Origin: Microcebus murinus
Lineage: Eukaryota > Chordata > Mammalia > Primates > Cheirogaleidae
Direction: 5' to 3'
Length of the DNA: 64,000 nucleotides
Assembly: GCF_040939455.1 (NCBI RefSeq)
Contig: NC_134110.1
Span: 98,671,001-98,735,000, forward strand
Positions 47,548-60,375 of this stretch are shown here, in pieces. Every line of letters starts with the position of its first letter. Positions within the stretch are counted from its first letter, which is position 1. The notes beneath the pieces are model-generated. The model did no database searches and had not been told where the DNA came from. It saw nothing but the letters and a program-made list of their open reading frames with translations. Made by a program: the position numbers and the translations under genes.

Positions 47548-48949
47548 CTAATATGGTGTTTCTCAGGACATCAACCTCCCCTCTGGGGCAGTGTTGTTCA
47601 TTCATTTGCCTCTTATTGGTCATGTTGATTTTGATCACTTAGGGGCTTTTTTTCCCACTGTGTAGTTAACTATAATATTTTTTTTCTTAATTACTATCTT
47701 TGTTGAAGATACTTTGAGACTGTTTTGTTCTTCACTAAACTCCTGACATCAAATTTAGATTTATTAATGATTCTTGCCTGAATCAGTGTTGACTACAATA
47801 ATTGCAAAATGATGGTTTTTTTCTTTAAACCCTTCTTTTCTTCTATATTTGTTAACTTTTTTACCAAAGGAAGACCTTTCTTTTCTCCCTTTTCTGTCTT
47901 CTTTTTTCCTTCTATCTTTCCTCCCTCCCTGCCTACCTGCCTACCTATTACCCATATGGCCTCATAGATTCTCATCCTATTGAATGGGTTATAATCTATT
48001 ACTTTCTTCTTTTCTTTTAATACTAAAATTGTCGAATATTTGGCCAGTAGGAGTCTTACAATGTGTTTGTGTGTCAAATGGTACTGTAGATTTTCAATCA
48101 AAAACCCATTTTTTTTCCTGAGACAGATTTTTCAAGGAGAATAAATTTACACAGTTTAAATAAAGCCTAGAATACATTCTTTTAATTTCTACAGCTTGTT
48201 TGGAAAATGGTTACTATTCTTGATATGATTTTTATTACAATTATATTCCTCCTACTATCACCCTCTGAGGTAGCTCGCACCATTTTTGGACAGCTCTTAT
48301 TTAATCCATTTATTCAAAATTTTACTGAGTACCTATAATGATAAAATAGACATAATAACAACAGAAAGGCAAACGATGGCAGAAAGCTACCAGGATTGTT
48401 TCTGTAGTCTAAGCAAACCACAGACTCTCAGCTGTGGTTTTATATGTCTACAAAATTCATTTATTTTGAGGCTTGCAATTTAATTGTTTGCTCCTATACA
48501 TACTTATATATTGTTAATTTTTCTTTTAAAATCAAGATATTGTTAAAATCAGTTTAGGGGGAAGAATTAAGAATTTGACACCTAAGACATGTGGGTCACA
48601 TTATGACTATGTCTTGCTCATTCATTTCTGCTATGGAGAACTTATCATTCTGAAGTGTTTAAGTTCCTCTAAATCATATCTAGCTGAAGCTGTTAGAAAA
48701 AGAGTATATCATATTTTTATTAATCTAGACTGTGTCCTATTGTCCTATTATGCCAGGATCAGGTCACTTCTGAAGTCCTGAAATGTACAAAATTTAACTA
48801 GAGAGTTTTAAGAAGGAACAGATCAATGACAAAGGCTTTGGATTGGGTGCCTAGAAAGTGAGGTGATGGGAACTTTGCTATAACAAGAACTGGTGATAAT
48901 TAGGACAGAGCAGGAAAGGTAGGAGGAACAACGGACGGACCTACTTGTA
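47548..48949. other. Single-copy sequence, nothing recognised
   Basis: AT-rich with a pyrimidine-rich zone at 47830-47950. No gene or repeat family was recognised. Confidence 0.45.
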
Positions 48950-49276
48950 CCTTCATGTGTCTCTTAACGATAGGGATACGTTCTGAGAAGTGTGTCGTTA
49001 GGAGATTTTATCATTGTGCAAACATCGTAGAGTGTACTTACACAAACGGGTGGGATAGCAACTCACACCTAGGCTGTGAAGTATAGCCCATTGCTCCTAG
49101 GTTACGAATCTACACAGCACATTACTGTACTGAATGGTGCAGGCATTTGCAACACAATGGTAAGTATGTGTGTACCTACACATAGAAAAGATACAGTAAA
49201 AATATGGTCTTATCACCTGATGGGACCACAGTTGTATATGCTGTCCGCCATTGATCTAAACGTTATGCTTCACCTG
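48950..49276 (-). mobile_element. Tigger-type MITE (MER8-like)
   Basis: 'gtctcttaacgataggg', 'gtgtcgttaggagattttat', 'cattgtgcaaacatcgtaga', 'gagtgtacttacacaaacgg', 'cccattgctcctaggttacg', 'gaaaagatacagtaaaaata' and 'gatgggaccacagttgtata' run end to end with the family as I recall it. TA lies at the left boundary. It is about 327 bp and non-coding. The family name is moderately sure and the Tigger class likely. Confidence 0.75.
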
Positions 49277-49850
49277 ATTTTTTGAAGGGCTAGCTTATAT
49301 GAAAGAGAGTAATGGAATAAAATTTTTTCTGTATTGCTTCAAGAGAAAAAGGAGGAAAATTTGTTCTCATGGATATAATTATAGAAAATCAGATTTTGAT
49401 TCCAGAGAGGATGAACTTTCTCACAACTGCAGGGGCTAGCCCAGGCTCGCCATCACTCGAGACTGCACATTCTTCAGCCTTCGATTTCGTCTTCCCCTTG
49501 CACTGGCTTCTGGGAGACCAATACTGCTGACTTCTCTAAGCCCCTGTGCTTTGAGCATGCTCTTTCTCCTCCTCCCCCTCCAGGCGCCCCCCTCACAGGA
49601 TTCCTGCACATCCCCCACGCCTGTTCATCACCTAGGAAGGTGTCCCAACTCACCTCCCTGGTAAGATGGGCCACCGGCCACTGCCTGCCTCATGGCCGGC
49701 TTGCTGTGCCCTTGGAAAAGGTGACAGCTGCAAAATGTTTATCCCATTTGTTGACCTGCGTCAATCTGTCTCCTGTGGCAGGCAGTGGACTAGGGCTGCC
49801 TGAGGAGGGGGCTGGCTACGCTAGGATCAAAAGTGCTCCGAGTGTTCGCC
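49277..49850. other. Single-copy sequence, nothing recognised
   Basis: Mixed composition with short frames only. Confidence 0.45.
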
Positions 49851-50015
49851 CACGTGTGACCAGCTCTGTCGTTTCCCAGATACTCTGTCTTGGGCAGATT
49901 CCTGAACTTCTCCAGGCCTTGGTTTCTTTCGCTGCAAAAAGAGAATAGTAACTTCTTAGGGTAGCTTTAAGGAATCACTGAATTAATATAGGCAGTGTTC
50001 ATTATCTTATCAGCT
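49851..50015 (+). repeat. MIR SINE
   Basis: 'cacgtgtgaccagctctgtc', 'cttgggcagattcctgaact', 'tctccaggccttggtttctt' and 'gagaatagtaacttcttagg' match MIR. Confidence 0.75.
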
Positions 50016-50059
50016 ATTTTTAACTATTTAGCTATTTGTATTGTTTAAACATATTGTTC

Positions 50060-50690
50060 TAAACAAAATGTGATATGACATACAACAGACTATTATTCAG
50101 CCTTAAAAACGAAGGAAATTTTGGCACATGCTCACAACATGGATGAAACTTGAGGCCATTATCCTAAGTGAAATAAGTCAGTTACAAAAAGCAAATGCTG
50201 TGTGATTCTACTTGTATGAGATATCTAGAGTAGTTGCATTCATAGAGACAGAAAGTAGAATGGTGGTTTCCAAGGGCTTTGAGTGGGGGGAACATGGGGG
50301 GGTTTAACAGGTACAGAGTTTCAGTTTGGGAAGATGAAACAGTTCTGCAACAATAATTTACTGAACATTTCAAAATAGCTAAAAGAGAATTATATTGTTC
50401 CCAACACAAAGAAAAGATAAATGTTTGAGGCAATGGATATCCCAATTACCCAGATTTGATCAACACACATTGTAAGCTTGTATCAAGGCATCACATGTAT
50501 CCCATAGATATGTATTATATATCTATAAAAGCTTTTTTAAGTTTTTAAAATAGTTTTGGAGATGGATGGTGGTGATGGTTGCACAACAACGTGAATATAC
50601 CCATGCTACTGAACTGTACACTTAAAAATAGTTAACGTAGGCAATTTTATGGCATGTATATTTTACTACAATAAAAAAATTAAACAAATA
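50060..50690 (+). mobile_element. L1M 3' end, sense
   Basis: It starts in ORF2 C-terminal sequence ('cagactattattcagcctta', 'atgaaacttgaggccattat'). It runs through the 3' UTR ('gaatggtggtttccaaggg', 'tggtggtgatggttgcacaa', 'gaactgtacacttaaaaata') to an A-rich end at 50670-50690. Ancient and 5'-truncated. Confidence 0.85.
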
Positions 50691-51339
50691 ACCCAAAAAA
50701 GACTCTGACTTCTGTGTGGAGAATGGGGGCTGGTGGAGCAGTTAGGGTCTCTCCGTTGTCCAGGCAGGAGAAGGTGGCAGCTGGTGGCGAAAATGCAGAA
50801 TGTGTTTGGGGTATTTGGAAGCAGGTAGATCTTAAAGATGGGAACTCGCTGGTAGACTGCATAGGGGACTGAGGAAAAGAGAGGGAACAAGGGCAGCTTT
50901 CCTGTTTCTGGCTGTAAAGGTGGGTGATTTGGAGCTACTATTGTCTGGAACAAAGAAGATCCGGACAGGAGCGGTTTGGGGGGGTTGCAAGGCTGCTGGT
51001 CCTTCTAACGGAGATGCGATTACTAAAGTGCCAAAATCCCTACTGAGTATGATACTGAAAGCTCTTCAAAAGTATTAACTTTATTTATTTGGTATTACGA
51101 AGTTTTAGCTTCTCTCTGCTTCTTCTGGCATTTTTCCTCGTGAATATTAACATCCTCCCACCGCAAACCCCATCCGATGTATTTGCTCAACACAGCAGGT
51201 TTACAGAGGGGAGTGTGGGAACCTCATTTCGACTGTGGTATTAATGAATTGTGGTCTTTCTCTTCAGTTCTCAAACTGGAATTTAGTCCTTTATTTTTGC
51301 AGATGAAAATTAAATAACTGTTAAATCTAATTTATTGTA
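50691..51339. other. Single-copy sequence, nothing recognised
   Basis: No gene or repeat family was recognised. Confidence 0.45.
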
Positions 51340-51880
<541 letters not shown>

Positions 51881-51949
51881 TAAGGGAAAAGGAGTTTTGA
51901 GGTGACTTTATTGTTCCAGATTTTTATCTAATGAGCCTAACTTTTATTT

Positions 51950-52560
51950 ATATATACATAATTTAGCTATCTATTCATTGTAACATGTGCATAACATAAA
52001 ATTTAGCATCTTAACCAATTTTCAGTGTGCAATTCAGTGGCATTTAGCACATTCTCATTGGTGTGCAGCCATCACTATTATTTATCTCCAAAACTCTTTT
52101 TATCATCCTAAACTGAATTCTATAGCTTTTAAAAAAATAACTTCTCATTCTCCCCTCCTCTTAAGTGCTAGCAACCACCATTTCCTTTCTATCTCTGTGA
52201 GTTTGACTCCTCTAGGGACCTTTTGTAAGTGGAACTGTACGGTATTTGTCTTATTGTGACTGTCATATTGTACTTAGCATAATGTCTTTGGAGTTTATCC
52301 ACATTGTGGCATGTGTCAGAATTTCATTACTCTCTAAGGCTAAATAATATTCCATTCTATGTATGTATCTTATTTTGTTTATCCTTTCATCTGTCAATGT
52401 CAGCCACTTGGGTCTATCTCTTGGTTATTTTGAATAATTCTGCTATAAACATAAGTGTATAAATATCTCTTTGAGTTTCTGCTTACATTTCTTTTAGTTA
52501 TATACCCATATCATAGGATAATTCTATCTTTAGTTTTTTGAAGAACCACCATACTGTTTT
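51950..52560 (-). mobile_element. L1M 3' UTR and ORF2 end, antisense
   Basis: 'aaaatttagcatcttaacca', 'gtgcaattcagtggcattta', 'gtgtgcagccatcactatta', 'gaagaaccaccatactgttt' and 'cttttgtaagtggaactgta' follow reverse L1M order. Confidence 0.8.
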
Positions 52561-52594
52561 CATTTATGTATTTATTTTTACTTATCTCTCAACT

Positions 52595-52665
52595 TCTTTG
52601 CAGCCCTGTACCTTGGACATTGCCTTGCTTGTGTTAAGTGCTCAGTAATTATTGTTAATAATGTT
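52595..52665 (+). repeat. Possible L2 3'-end fragment
   Basis: 'ccctgtaccttggacattgc' then 'gttaagtgctcagtaatt' resembles the last 70 bases of LINE-2. Confidence 0.4.
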
Positions 52666-52754
52666 TATAAATGTAGCTGACATACATACAGAATTATACA
52701 TGTTAAAAGTTTTTGCTTAAATGACCTCATGTAATAATATGATATTATTCAGCT

Positions 52755-53005
52755 TTACTCACCTTATGTAATAAGCACTATGCTCAATGATTGCTTTGAA
52801 TTATTGCCCTTAATTCTCATAGCTACTCTAAGAAGGACGTACTGTTACTCCATCTTGCATATAGAGAAACCGAGGCCCAGAGAGATCAAGTAACTTGCCC
52901 GGAGTCACACAGCTAGTAAGTGGCAAGGTGGCAGAGCAGTATTCTAACCCAGGCAGTCAAACCCTGCAGCCCACAGGCCTCATCTCTGCTTCCTGCACAC
53001 TGAAC
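52755..53005 (-). repeat. MIR SINE, antisense, nearly complete
   Basis: 'aataagcactatgctcaatg', 'taattctcatagctactcta', 'agagaaaccgaggcccagag', 'cacacagctagtaagtggca' and 'ctaacccaggcagtcaaacc' give the whole reverse MIR. Confidence 0.88.
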
Positions 53006-54884
53006 TACCTCCCCAAAATACCTGTTACGTCAACGACAAGTAACACAAGAATGCTAGTGATACTGCTGTGTAAATAAATAATAATTAAAACAACCGACCC
53101 AAACTCATGACGAGCTGTTATTAGAGCGGATCCAGTATTTCGCATTTGAAAGTTATTTTGTCTACTCCTTTCCTTATTCTCCCTCCTCAAGCTAAAATTT
53201 CAAAAGGAGATCACCTTTACATATTATTAGTTATGAAACAAGCGTATCTATATAATACTGTACCATTTTGGTTGGGACAAAACATTATTATTGGTTTTAT
53301 TTTTGCATCAGTAGAGTGTATGTTCACTAGCAACGCATAGCAGTGCTGATTTATGGGCTTTTGTCATCAGAAGTCATTTTATGATAAACTAAGTTTGTGG
53401 TATTCTGGGAAGCTTCATACACCTGAAAGAGGTGAGTGATTTGCTCAGAGGTGCTGAGAGTTCGGTCTGTCAGTTCCGTTTACATTTTGCGACTCTATCT
53501 ACCTAAACTGGAAGGGACAGTGAAACACAAGTCTGAATAGTCAATCACGGAAACCACAGTGGTTTATCAGAAACCACACTATTTTCCTTTCCTTCAGCAG
53601 CAAAGTCGTCCCCGTCTCAGACCTACAGTCCGGGCAGTTTCCTGCACGCTGCATTGCACACGTCTGGCCTTCCAGCGGCCCCGGCCTGCGGCGTCGCAGG
53701 CACATCGGCTTCTCTGCCTATTCATCTGACCGTGCCTTCTCCCCAGGGCCTTCCTTCTCTGGCGTTCCCAGAGCGTTCCCAGTTGGAGTTACAGGTTGGA
53801 GGTTATAAGCAGACTGTGAATAAGGAGAAAGCATTCTTCTTTTTTCTTAAGAGCAAACATTTAATAATTATTTACACTGATATCATGTTCTAGCACATAA
53901 AAGAAACACATCTATAAATGATCCTCTCTCAGTTGAGAAGGCATTATTCTTAAACCCTTTTGGGAAAACTGGCCTCTGCAGCTCCAGCGGGTAGAGGGCA
54001 GTAGAATCGAGTACGGAGCTGACACGCAGGCAGGGCAGAAGGTGACCTGTGCCCCGACAGGTGCGGAGATGGAGTCTGGCGGTCACGGCCATCCGCAGCC
54101 CCCTCTCTGAACCTAACAGAGAGCCTGCCGTCACCGCACGTTGCCGTTGTTTGTTTCACGCTGTTGACACAGAGAGATGAGCTGCCTCATCACCCGGCCT
54201 TAGCAGAAACCGCCGTTTCCTCCTCCCTGCACGGGCAAATATTTACCAGCGCTGTGGACACCCGGGTGCCTTGGCGTCAGGAGACAAGCGGTGACGAGTG
54301 ACGTGCTGCCAAGTCGGCTCAGGGGCAGACGCCAAGGTGTGAACAACAGCAGAGAGGGAGAGAGGGCTTAACTCTCTGAGACTTCAATTTTATTCAAATA
54401 GGCATTGAAATGGTGTCAGGTGGCCCCCCGGATAAATCAGTTTGGTCTCAGGTGGAAATCTATAGCCTCTGTGAGTTTCCTGATTGTCCACATGAGGGCC
54501 CAGGAATGAGAAAAGAGGAAAGACCAAAACAGGAATAAAGGTGATGAAGAATGTAGACAGAAAGGGATGAAGGCTCCCGCGGGGGGCGCCTGGCCAGAGC
54601 AGGGCACAGGCTTTTTTTTTATTGGTTCCAGCCATTCCCAGGCCCCAGGGCGGGGCTGGCGAGGCTGACCCAGACCACAGTCAGAGTGACAGCGGTCCAT
54701 GGGGACAATCAAAAACCCGACATATCAAATTATTCGGTCACTTTTGGAAGCATGTACATACCTCTCTGTAAAAGTCTAGGACCTGGAGAAAGCCCCGAGC
54801 TGAAGAAGATGTGGGATCTAAAATTGGGAATAAATGGGAACAGCAGCAGTCTTGGCTTTTGAATTCTCATAATCATGAAAGGGT
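53006..54884. other. Single-copy sequence, partly GC-rich
   Basis: 53.6-54.35 kb is GC-richer with scattered CpGs, not dense enough for an island call. No gene or repeat family was recognised. Confidence 0.45.
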
Positions 54885-55005
54885 GGTATTTTGATCCTCA
54901 TTTGATAAGAGAGGATAATTAAGACAGAAAGGGTCAGCAGCTTGCCCAAGTCCACACGATAAGTGAATGACAGAGCCACGCATCCTTTATCATGCTGCCT
55001 CCAAA
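54885..55005 (-). repeat. MIR SINE fragment, antisense
   Basis: 'gatcctcatttgataagaga', 'gcagcttgcccaagtccaca' and 'gtgaatgacagagccacgca' match the reverse MIR core. Confidence 0.75.
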
Positions 55006-55805
55006 TCCCACCTGCATTTCCCTGCAGACTCTGGACTGTCCAAAGCCAGAAAACCACAGAGGTGGCTCTGGAAACGGATCTGAACACAAGTGACATCGGG
55101 TGAGTGAGCCTGGGGCAGAAGCAGCCCCAGTGGCAGGAGCCCAGGGAGAGGGACCGGGGCTCCGGCCAGCGCAGCCCGGGGCGCAGGTGGGCACACGCTT
55201 CCTCCCCAATCACATCCATTGTTCTGCCGTGACACACTCTCACGTCTATCACAGACGGAAATGAAATTGGTCTGGGATGGTTTCCTCTTCCCACAGTCTA
55301 CTTGCCTGTGTATGGATAGATGACTTTTAAATATAATATCCTTGCAGATAGGAAAATTCAGCTGCTCTATTCATTTAATGTCCACAACTGTCTTTTTTTC
55401 TATTTTAACATGAGAGACAATGTATTAGCCTTTTTCTGTCCTCGAAGACTTCTTTATCATACTATAGTCGGGAAAAAAAGGGACTAAGCTTCCCTGGATC
55501 ATCTGACCATGTTAGTTGGAGTCATATGGTGTCAGTATTCTCCATGCTGTTGAAGCTCAACTTCCCTCCATCCCAGTCCCCAGCCTCAGGCTGTGCGATC
55601 CCAGCTCACCCCTCTTTTACAGCTGGGTGAAGAGGAGGGAGACCCGGCCTTGTCCTGGGCAAGTGCTGCCCTCTTCCAGGGCCTGCCGGTCTCCCTGGCC
55701 TCCTGTAACTGACAGCTCTCTCTCCCGCCACTGCCTGCACCTCCTACAATGTCCATCTGCTTTTGCGGTTTGGTTTTTTGATTATGACTTGGAAACCTTC
55801 ACATG
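55006..55805. other. Single-copy sequence, nothing recognised
   Basis: GC-rich to 55.2 kb, then mixed. Overlapping frames on the minus strand (54818-55294 region) have no recognisable domain. Confidence 0.45.
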
Positions 55806-58475
55806 CCATTTATTTTTTTTTTATTTCGGCATATTATGGGGGTACAGATTTTAAGGTTTCAATAAATGCCCATTTCCCCCCCTCCCCCCCAAAGTCTGAG
55901 TCTCCATCATGACCATCCCCCAGATGGTACACATCTCACTCATTATGTATGTATATACCCGCCCCCCTCCCCCCTCCCACCTGCCCAATACCCTATTACT
56001 GTAGTACCTATGTGTCCACTTAGGTGCTACTCAGTTAATACCAGTTTGCTGGAGAATATATCTGGTGCTTGTTTTTCCATTCTTGGGATACTTCACTTAG
56101 TAGTATGGGTTCCAGCTCTAACCAGGAAAATATAAGATGTGCTATGTCACCATTGTTTCTTAGAGCTGAATAGTACTCCATGGTATACATATACCACATT
56201 TTATTAATCCATTCTTGGATTGATGGGCATTTGGGCTGTTTCCACAGCCTTGCAATTATGAATTGTGCTGCTATAAACATTCGAGTGCAGGTGTCTTTTT
56301 TGTAGAGTGTCATTGGATCATTTGGGTAGATGCCCAGCAATGGGATTGCTGGATCAGATGGTAGATTCACTTGTATCGCTTTAAGGTATCTCCATATTGC
56401 TTTCCACAGAGGTTGAACTAGTTTGCAGTCCCACCAGCAGTGTAGGAGTGTTCCTCTCTCTCTGCAACCATGCCAGCATTTATTGTTTGGAGATTTTTTG
56501 ATAAAGGCCATTCTCACTGGGGTTAAGTGATATCTCATTGTGGCTTTGATTTGCATTTCCCTGATGATTAGAGATGTTGAGCATTTTTTCATATGTTTGT
56601 TGGCCATTCTTCTGTCTTCTTTAGAAAAGTTTCTGTTCAAGTCCTTTGCCCACTTTTTAATGGGGTTATTTGATTTTTTCTTCCTGATTTTCATGAGTTC
56701 TAAGTATATTCTAGTTATCAATCCCTTATCGGATGCATAGGATGCAAAAATTTTCTCCCATTCTGTAGGTTGTCTGTTTACTTTCATGACTATTTCTTTG
56801 GCTGTGCAGAAGCTTTGTAGTTTGATCATGTCCCATTTATTTATTTTTGTTGCTGCTGTGATTGCCTTTGGGGACTTCTTCATAAAATCTTTGCCCAGGC
56901 CGATGTCTAGGAGAGTGTTTCCAACTTTTTCCTCTAGAGTTCTAATAGTTTCATACCTTAGGATTAAGTCTGTTATCCAGCATGAGTTGGTTTTTGTGAG
57001 AGGTGAAAGGTGTGGGTCCTGTTTTAGCCTTCTGCAGGTGGCTATCCAGTTTTCCCAGCACCATTTATTGAAAAGGGATTCTTTTCCCCAGCATATGTTT
57101 TTGTCTGCTTTGTCAAAGATTAGATGGCTATATGAGGATGGTTTTATATCAGGATTCTCACATCTGTTCCACTGGTCAATATTCCTATTTTTGTGCCAAT
57201 ACCATATTGATTTAATTACTACAGCTTTGTAGTATAGTTTGATATCCGGCATATTAATGCCTCCCATTTTGTTTTTGTTGCCTAGAATTGCTCTTGATAT
57301 TCGGGGTCTTCTTTGGTTCCATACGAAGCGTAAAATTATTTTTTCTATATCTGTGAAGTATGCTGATGGGATTTTAATAGGTATTGCATTGAATCTGTAG
57401 ATCAGTTTGGGTAGTATAGACATTTTGATGATATTGAGTCTGCCGATCCACAAGCATGGTATGGATTTCCATCTGTTTACATCCTCTGCTATTTCCTTCC
57501 TCAGTGTTTCATAGTTCTCCCTGTAGAGGTCTTTTACCTCTTTGGTTAAGTATATTCCTAGGTACTTTAATTTCTTTGTTGCTATTGTGAAGGGAATTGA
57601 GTCTTTGATTTGGTTCTCAATTAGATTGTTGTTGGCGTATATGAATGCCTCTGATTTCTATGTATTGATTTTGTATCCTGAGACTTTACTAAATTCATTG
57701 ATCAGTTCCAGGAGTTTCTTGGTTGAATCTTTGGGGTTTTCTAGATACAATATCATATCATCAGCAAACAGTGAAAGTTTGATCTCTTCTGCCCCTGTTT
57801 GGATACCTTTGATTCCATTTTCCTGTCTGATTGCTGTAGCCAAGACTTCCAGCACTATGTTGAACAGAAGTGGAGATAGTGGGCAGCCTTGTCTGGTTCC
57901 AGTTCTAAGTGGGAATGATTTCAATTTTTCCCCATTCAGTATGATGTTGGCTATGGGTCTGTCATATATGGCTTGTATCATTTTTAGGTATGTCCCTTCT
58001 ATGCCTATTTTCTTAAGTGTTCGTATCATGAAAGGGTGTTGAATTTTGTCAAAAGCTTTTTCTGCATCTATTGAAAGAATCATGTGGTCTTTGTTTTTGC
58101 TTCTGTTTATGTGGTGAATTGCATTTATAGATTTACGTATGTTGAACCATCCCTGCATCCCTGGGATGAAGCCCACTTGGTCGTGGTGGATTATTTTTTT
58201 GATAAGTGTCTGGATTCGGTTAGCTAAGATTTTGTTGAAAATTTTTGCATCTATATTCATTAGGGATATTGGTCTGTAGTTTTCTTTTTTTGTTGCATCC
58301 TTTCCTGGTTTTGGTATCAGAGTAATATTCGATTCATAAAAGGTGTGTGGGGGGGTTTCCGTTCTTCTCGATGTTGTGGAATAGTTTCTGCAAGATAGGT
58401 ACTAGTTCTTTGTAAGTGTGGTAAAATTCAGGTGTGAAGCCATCTGGACCGGGACTTTTCTTTCCATTCATTTTT
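55806..58475 (-). mobile_element. 5'-truncated lemur-type L1, antisense, second copy
   Basis: The 3' 2.65 kb of the same family as the full-length L1: tail and 3' UTR at 55818-56034, ORF2 from 56035 to the 5' break near 58463. Flanks 'ccatttattttt' (55806-55817) and 'ccattcattttt' (58464-58475) differ at one base. Truncation falls between the endonuclease and reverse transcriptase domains, at the position matching about 43687 in the full-length copy. Confidence 0.93.
56035..58463 (-). pseudogene. L1 ORF2: L1 ORF2 reverse transcriptase and C-terminal part, truncated copy
   Basis: Contains the reverse transcriptase with '[12 protein letters not shown]' and 'FADDM', and the C-terminal C-x3-C-x7-H-x4-C motif ('[18 protein letters not shown]'). 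A TAG interrupts at 57658-57660 where the full-length copy reads CAG. Near 58350 a one-base insertion in a G run shifts the frame. Near 58410 one Glu codon of the K-E-E-L-V-P stretch is missing. The endonuclease is absent, so the copy was born inactive. Confidence 0.93.
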
Positions 58476-59407
58476 GTTTTCATTATTTATCTAAAGCTCG
58501 ATTGGGTTTTTTGGTCCCTGAACAGAGCAGGCTGATTTTGCTGATTTTTTTTTTTTTTTTTTGCTTTTGTCACGTTCTCTGTCAGTGTAATTCCTGTGGC
58601 CTTAGCCATGGCTATTAAAAACACATTCCATTTTCCTTGTCAAATGTGAGCCCTAAGCTTTTCTTTTCATCAGGTCCTTTCTGTTCATATCTAAAGTGTG
58701 CTGAAATATGTGCTTCTGAGGCTCTTGCTGACTATGCTTATTTTCCTTAACACCATGGATACTACTAGCTAGATGACTGTTATTTTCACTGTTTATAGAG
58801 GAATTTTCAGAAGCGCTTTATGATGACATGCGTCATCTCATTTCGTCTCCAGTCACACAGGAGCGAGACGCTAACACCATCCTCACGTCACAGGTAGTCT
58901 GATTATTTGCGCTCATGGAACAGCAGTGCAGCTCACTCCCGACCTGAGCACCGTGCTGCCATGTTCTCATTAGTTTCCATCTTTAAAGGGAATTCTTTTC
59001 CATTTATAAAAATTAAATTAAAGAAGCCAGCCTACCTGAAATAATTATTTCACCTCTCTACTAAGAAATCACTTAGAAAAAAATATTGGCTGAAAAATTA
59101 GATTTCCCTTTTAGAGAACCATTCTTTCTCACCCTGAAGTACCTTCTCACCGGGAGAAACTGGCACCTCGTGGCGCACCGGGAATATTTGAAGAGAAACA
59201 GAATTTTTACACTGTTTATCATCTGGGGGGGGAGTTTTAAGGGGAAAGTGTCAACATAAAGTTGGAATTTCCTGACTTCTGCAGATTTGAGTTACAATCT
59301 TGACATGACTAGAAAGGAAATCTTAAAAAAAATATTTTAGAGTGTTTTATTGTGGAAATGTCCCCAAACATTTTCATCCCGTTTTTCCCAGAGAAACCTG
59401 ACAGCCT
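58476..59407. other. Single-copy sequence with a T18 run
   Basis: A T18 homopolymer lies at 58545-58562 with no SINE beside it. 58.84-58.98 kb might be a heavily decayed MIR. No gene was recognised. Confidence 0.4.
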
Positions 59408-59428
59408 GGGGACGGGGGGGAGGGGGGC
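59408..59428 (+). other. G-quadruplex-capable G tract
   Basis: Runs of G4, G7 and G6 separated by AC and A allow four G3 tracts. It sits about 95 bp upstream of the CpG island. Confidence 0.65.
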
Positions 59429-59520
59429 ACAGAGAAGAACAGAACCCAACGACACATCCTTGAACTCTTTTGTGTGTTTAGAACAATGTCCAGTTAAAAT
59501 CAAACAATATTGCTGCTAAA

Positions 59521-60075
59521 TGCGTCCAAAATAGTCCTTGGTGCGCAAGGGCCGTGCCGGTGGAAGCTCCCGAGCAGGCAGCGGCGGCGAGGCGCGCTGA
59601 GCGGCGGCGGGGGGGGACCTATCTCTCCAACAGCCCCGTCGCCAGCTCCCGCCGCCCGGGCTTTCAGTCCCAGCGCGCGGCGGGAACACCGCCACAGCAC
59701 CCAAGTGGAGAACAAAAGCCGGGCCAGGGCCGGGGTGGGGAAGACTCATAAAGGCGAAGTCACGAAGTCTGGCTCTCCGGCCAGATTTCCTCTGGAAGGC
59801 GAGGTGTGGCCGGCGCTGTGTGTGAGCAGCGCCCGGGAGGGGCGCACACCCCGCCTTCAGACGGCAGGACCCGGCCTGGCGCGCGGCCAAGCAGCCAGAC
59901 GCCAGGCCCGGCTCTCGGCGGTGGGAGCGGTCGCTGGGCCGGGTACACAATGGTATTATCTCAAGCCAACCGCGGCTGCAGAAACGCGCAGTGCTTCCTG
60001 TCCTTGCACTGCAGCACAAACTGTCCGATTTCCAACTGCTCTCGGACACACTCACCCACACTCGGCCGCCAGGCT
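59521..60075. promoter_or_regulatory. CpG island, candidate promoter
   Basis: I count about 47 CpGs in 59521-59940, about as many as base composition predicts, while flanking DNA is strongly CpG-depleted. It includes GCG-triplet runs (59582-59612), CGCGCG (59674-59679) and a G8 run. It is single-copy with no repeat family seen. Such islands usually mark RNA polymerase II promoters. Open frames of 191 and 181 codons on the two strands are what GC-rich DNA gives by chance and match nothing I know. I could not place a confident splice donor, so transcript direction is open. Confidence 0.75.
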
Positions 60076-60375
60076 TGGTGGATAAATGTCTAAAGCCACT
60101 TCTTCCTTGGGAATTGCAGACGCTGCAATGCGGTAATCCATTGTATTTTTATCCCCTCTGGAAGGACCTGCACGGATCATGGGCCACATGGGGAAAGGGA
60201 TTAACTCTTAAATCAGTTTATGTAATGTAGGCAAATGCCTGCAGCTTCTTACACAGTAGGGGAAAGCAGAAAGGTCTTTAATATCATATTGACATCATAC
60301 AGAATTTATTCCTGTTGGTCTATGGTCTTACTCTCTTTTCCACTTTTCAATCCCTGAGAAAACAAGGAGACTTGA
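60076..60375. other. Single-copy spacer between CpG island and pentamer array
   Basis: No gene or repeat was recognised. If the island drives a transcript to the right, this would be exon 1 or early intron 1. Confidence 0.4.

Noticed and set aside
46258..47642. Plus-strand frames of 249 and 192 codons
   Set aside because: They lie antisense in the L1 5' UTR and are explained by its GC content.
58545..58620. T18 run as a possible antisense retrocopy tail
   Set aside because: Sequence to the right matches no SINE, LINE or processed gene I recognise, and no target duplication was found.
59510..60085. 191- and 181-codon frames over the CpG island
   Set aside because: They overlap on opposite strands, are rich in Arg, Ala, Pro and Gly as GC-rich DNA dictates, and show no domain.
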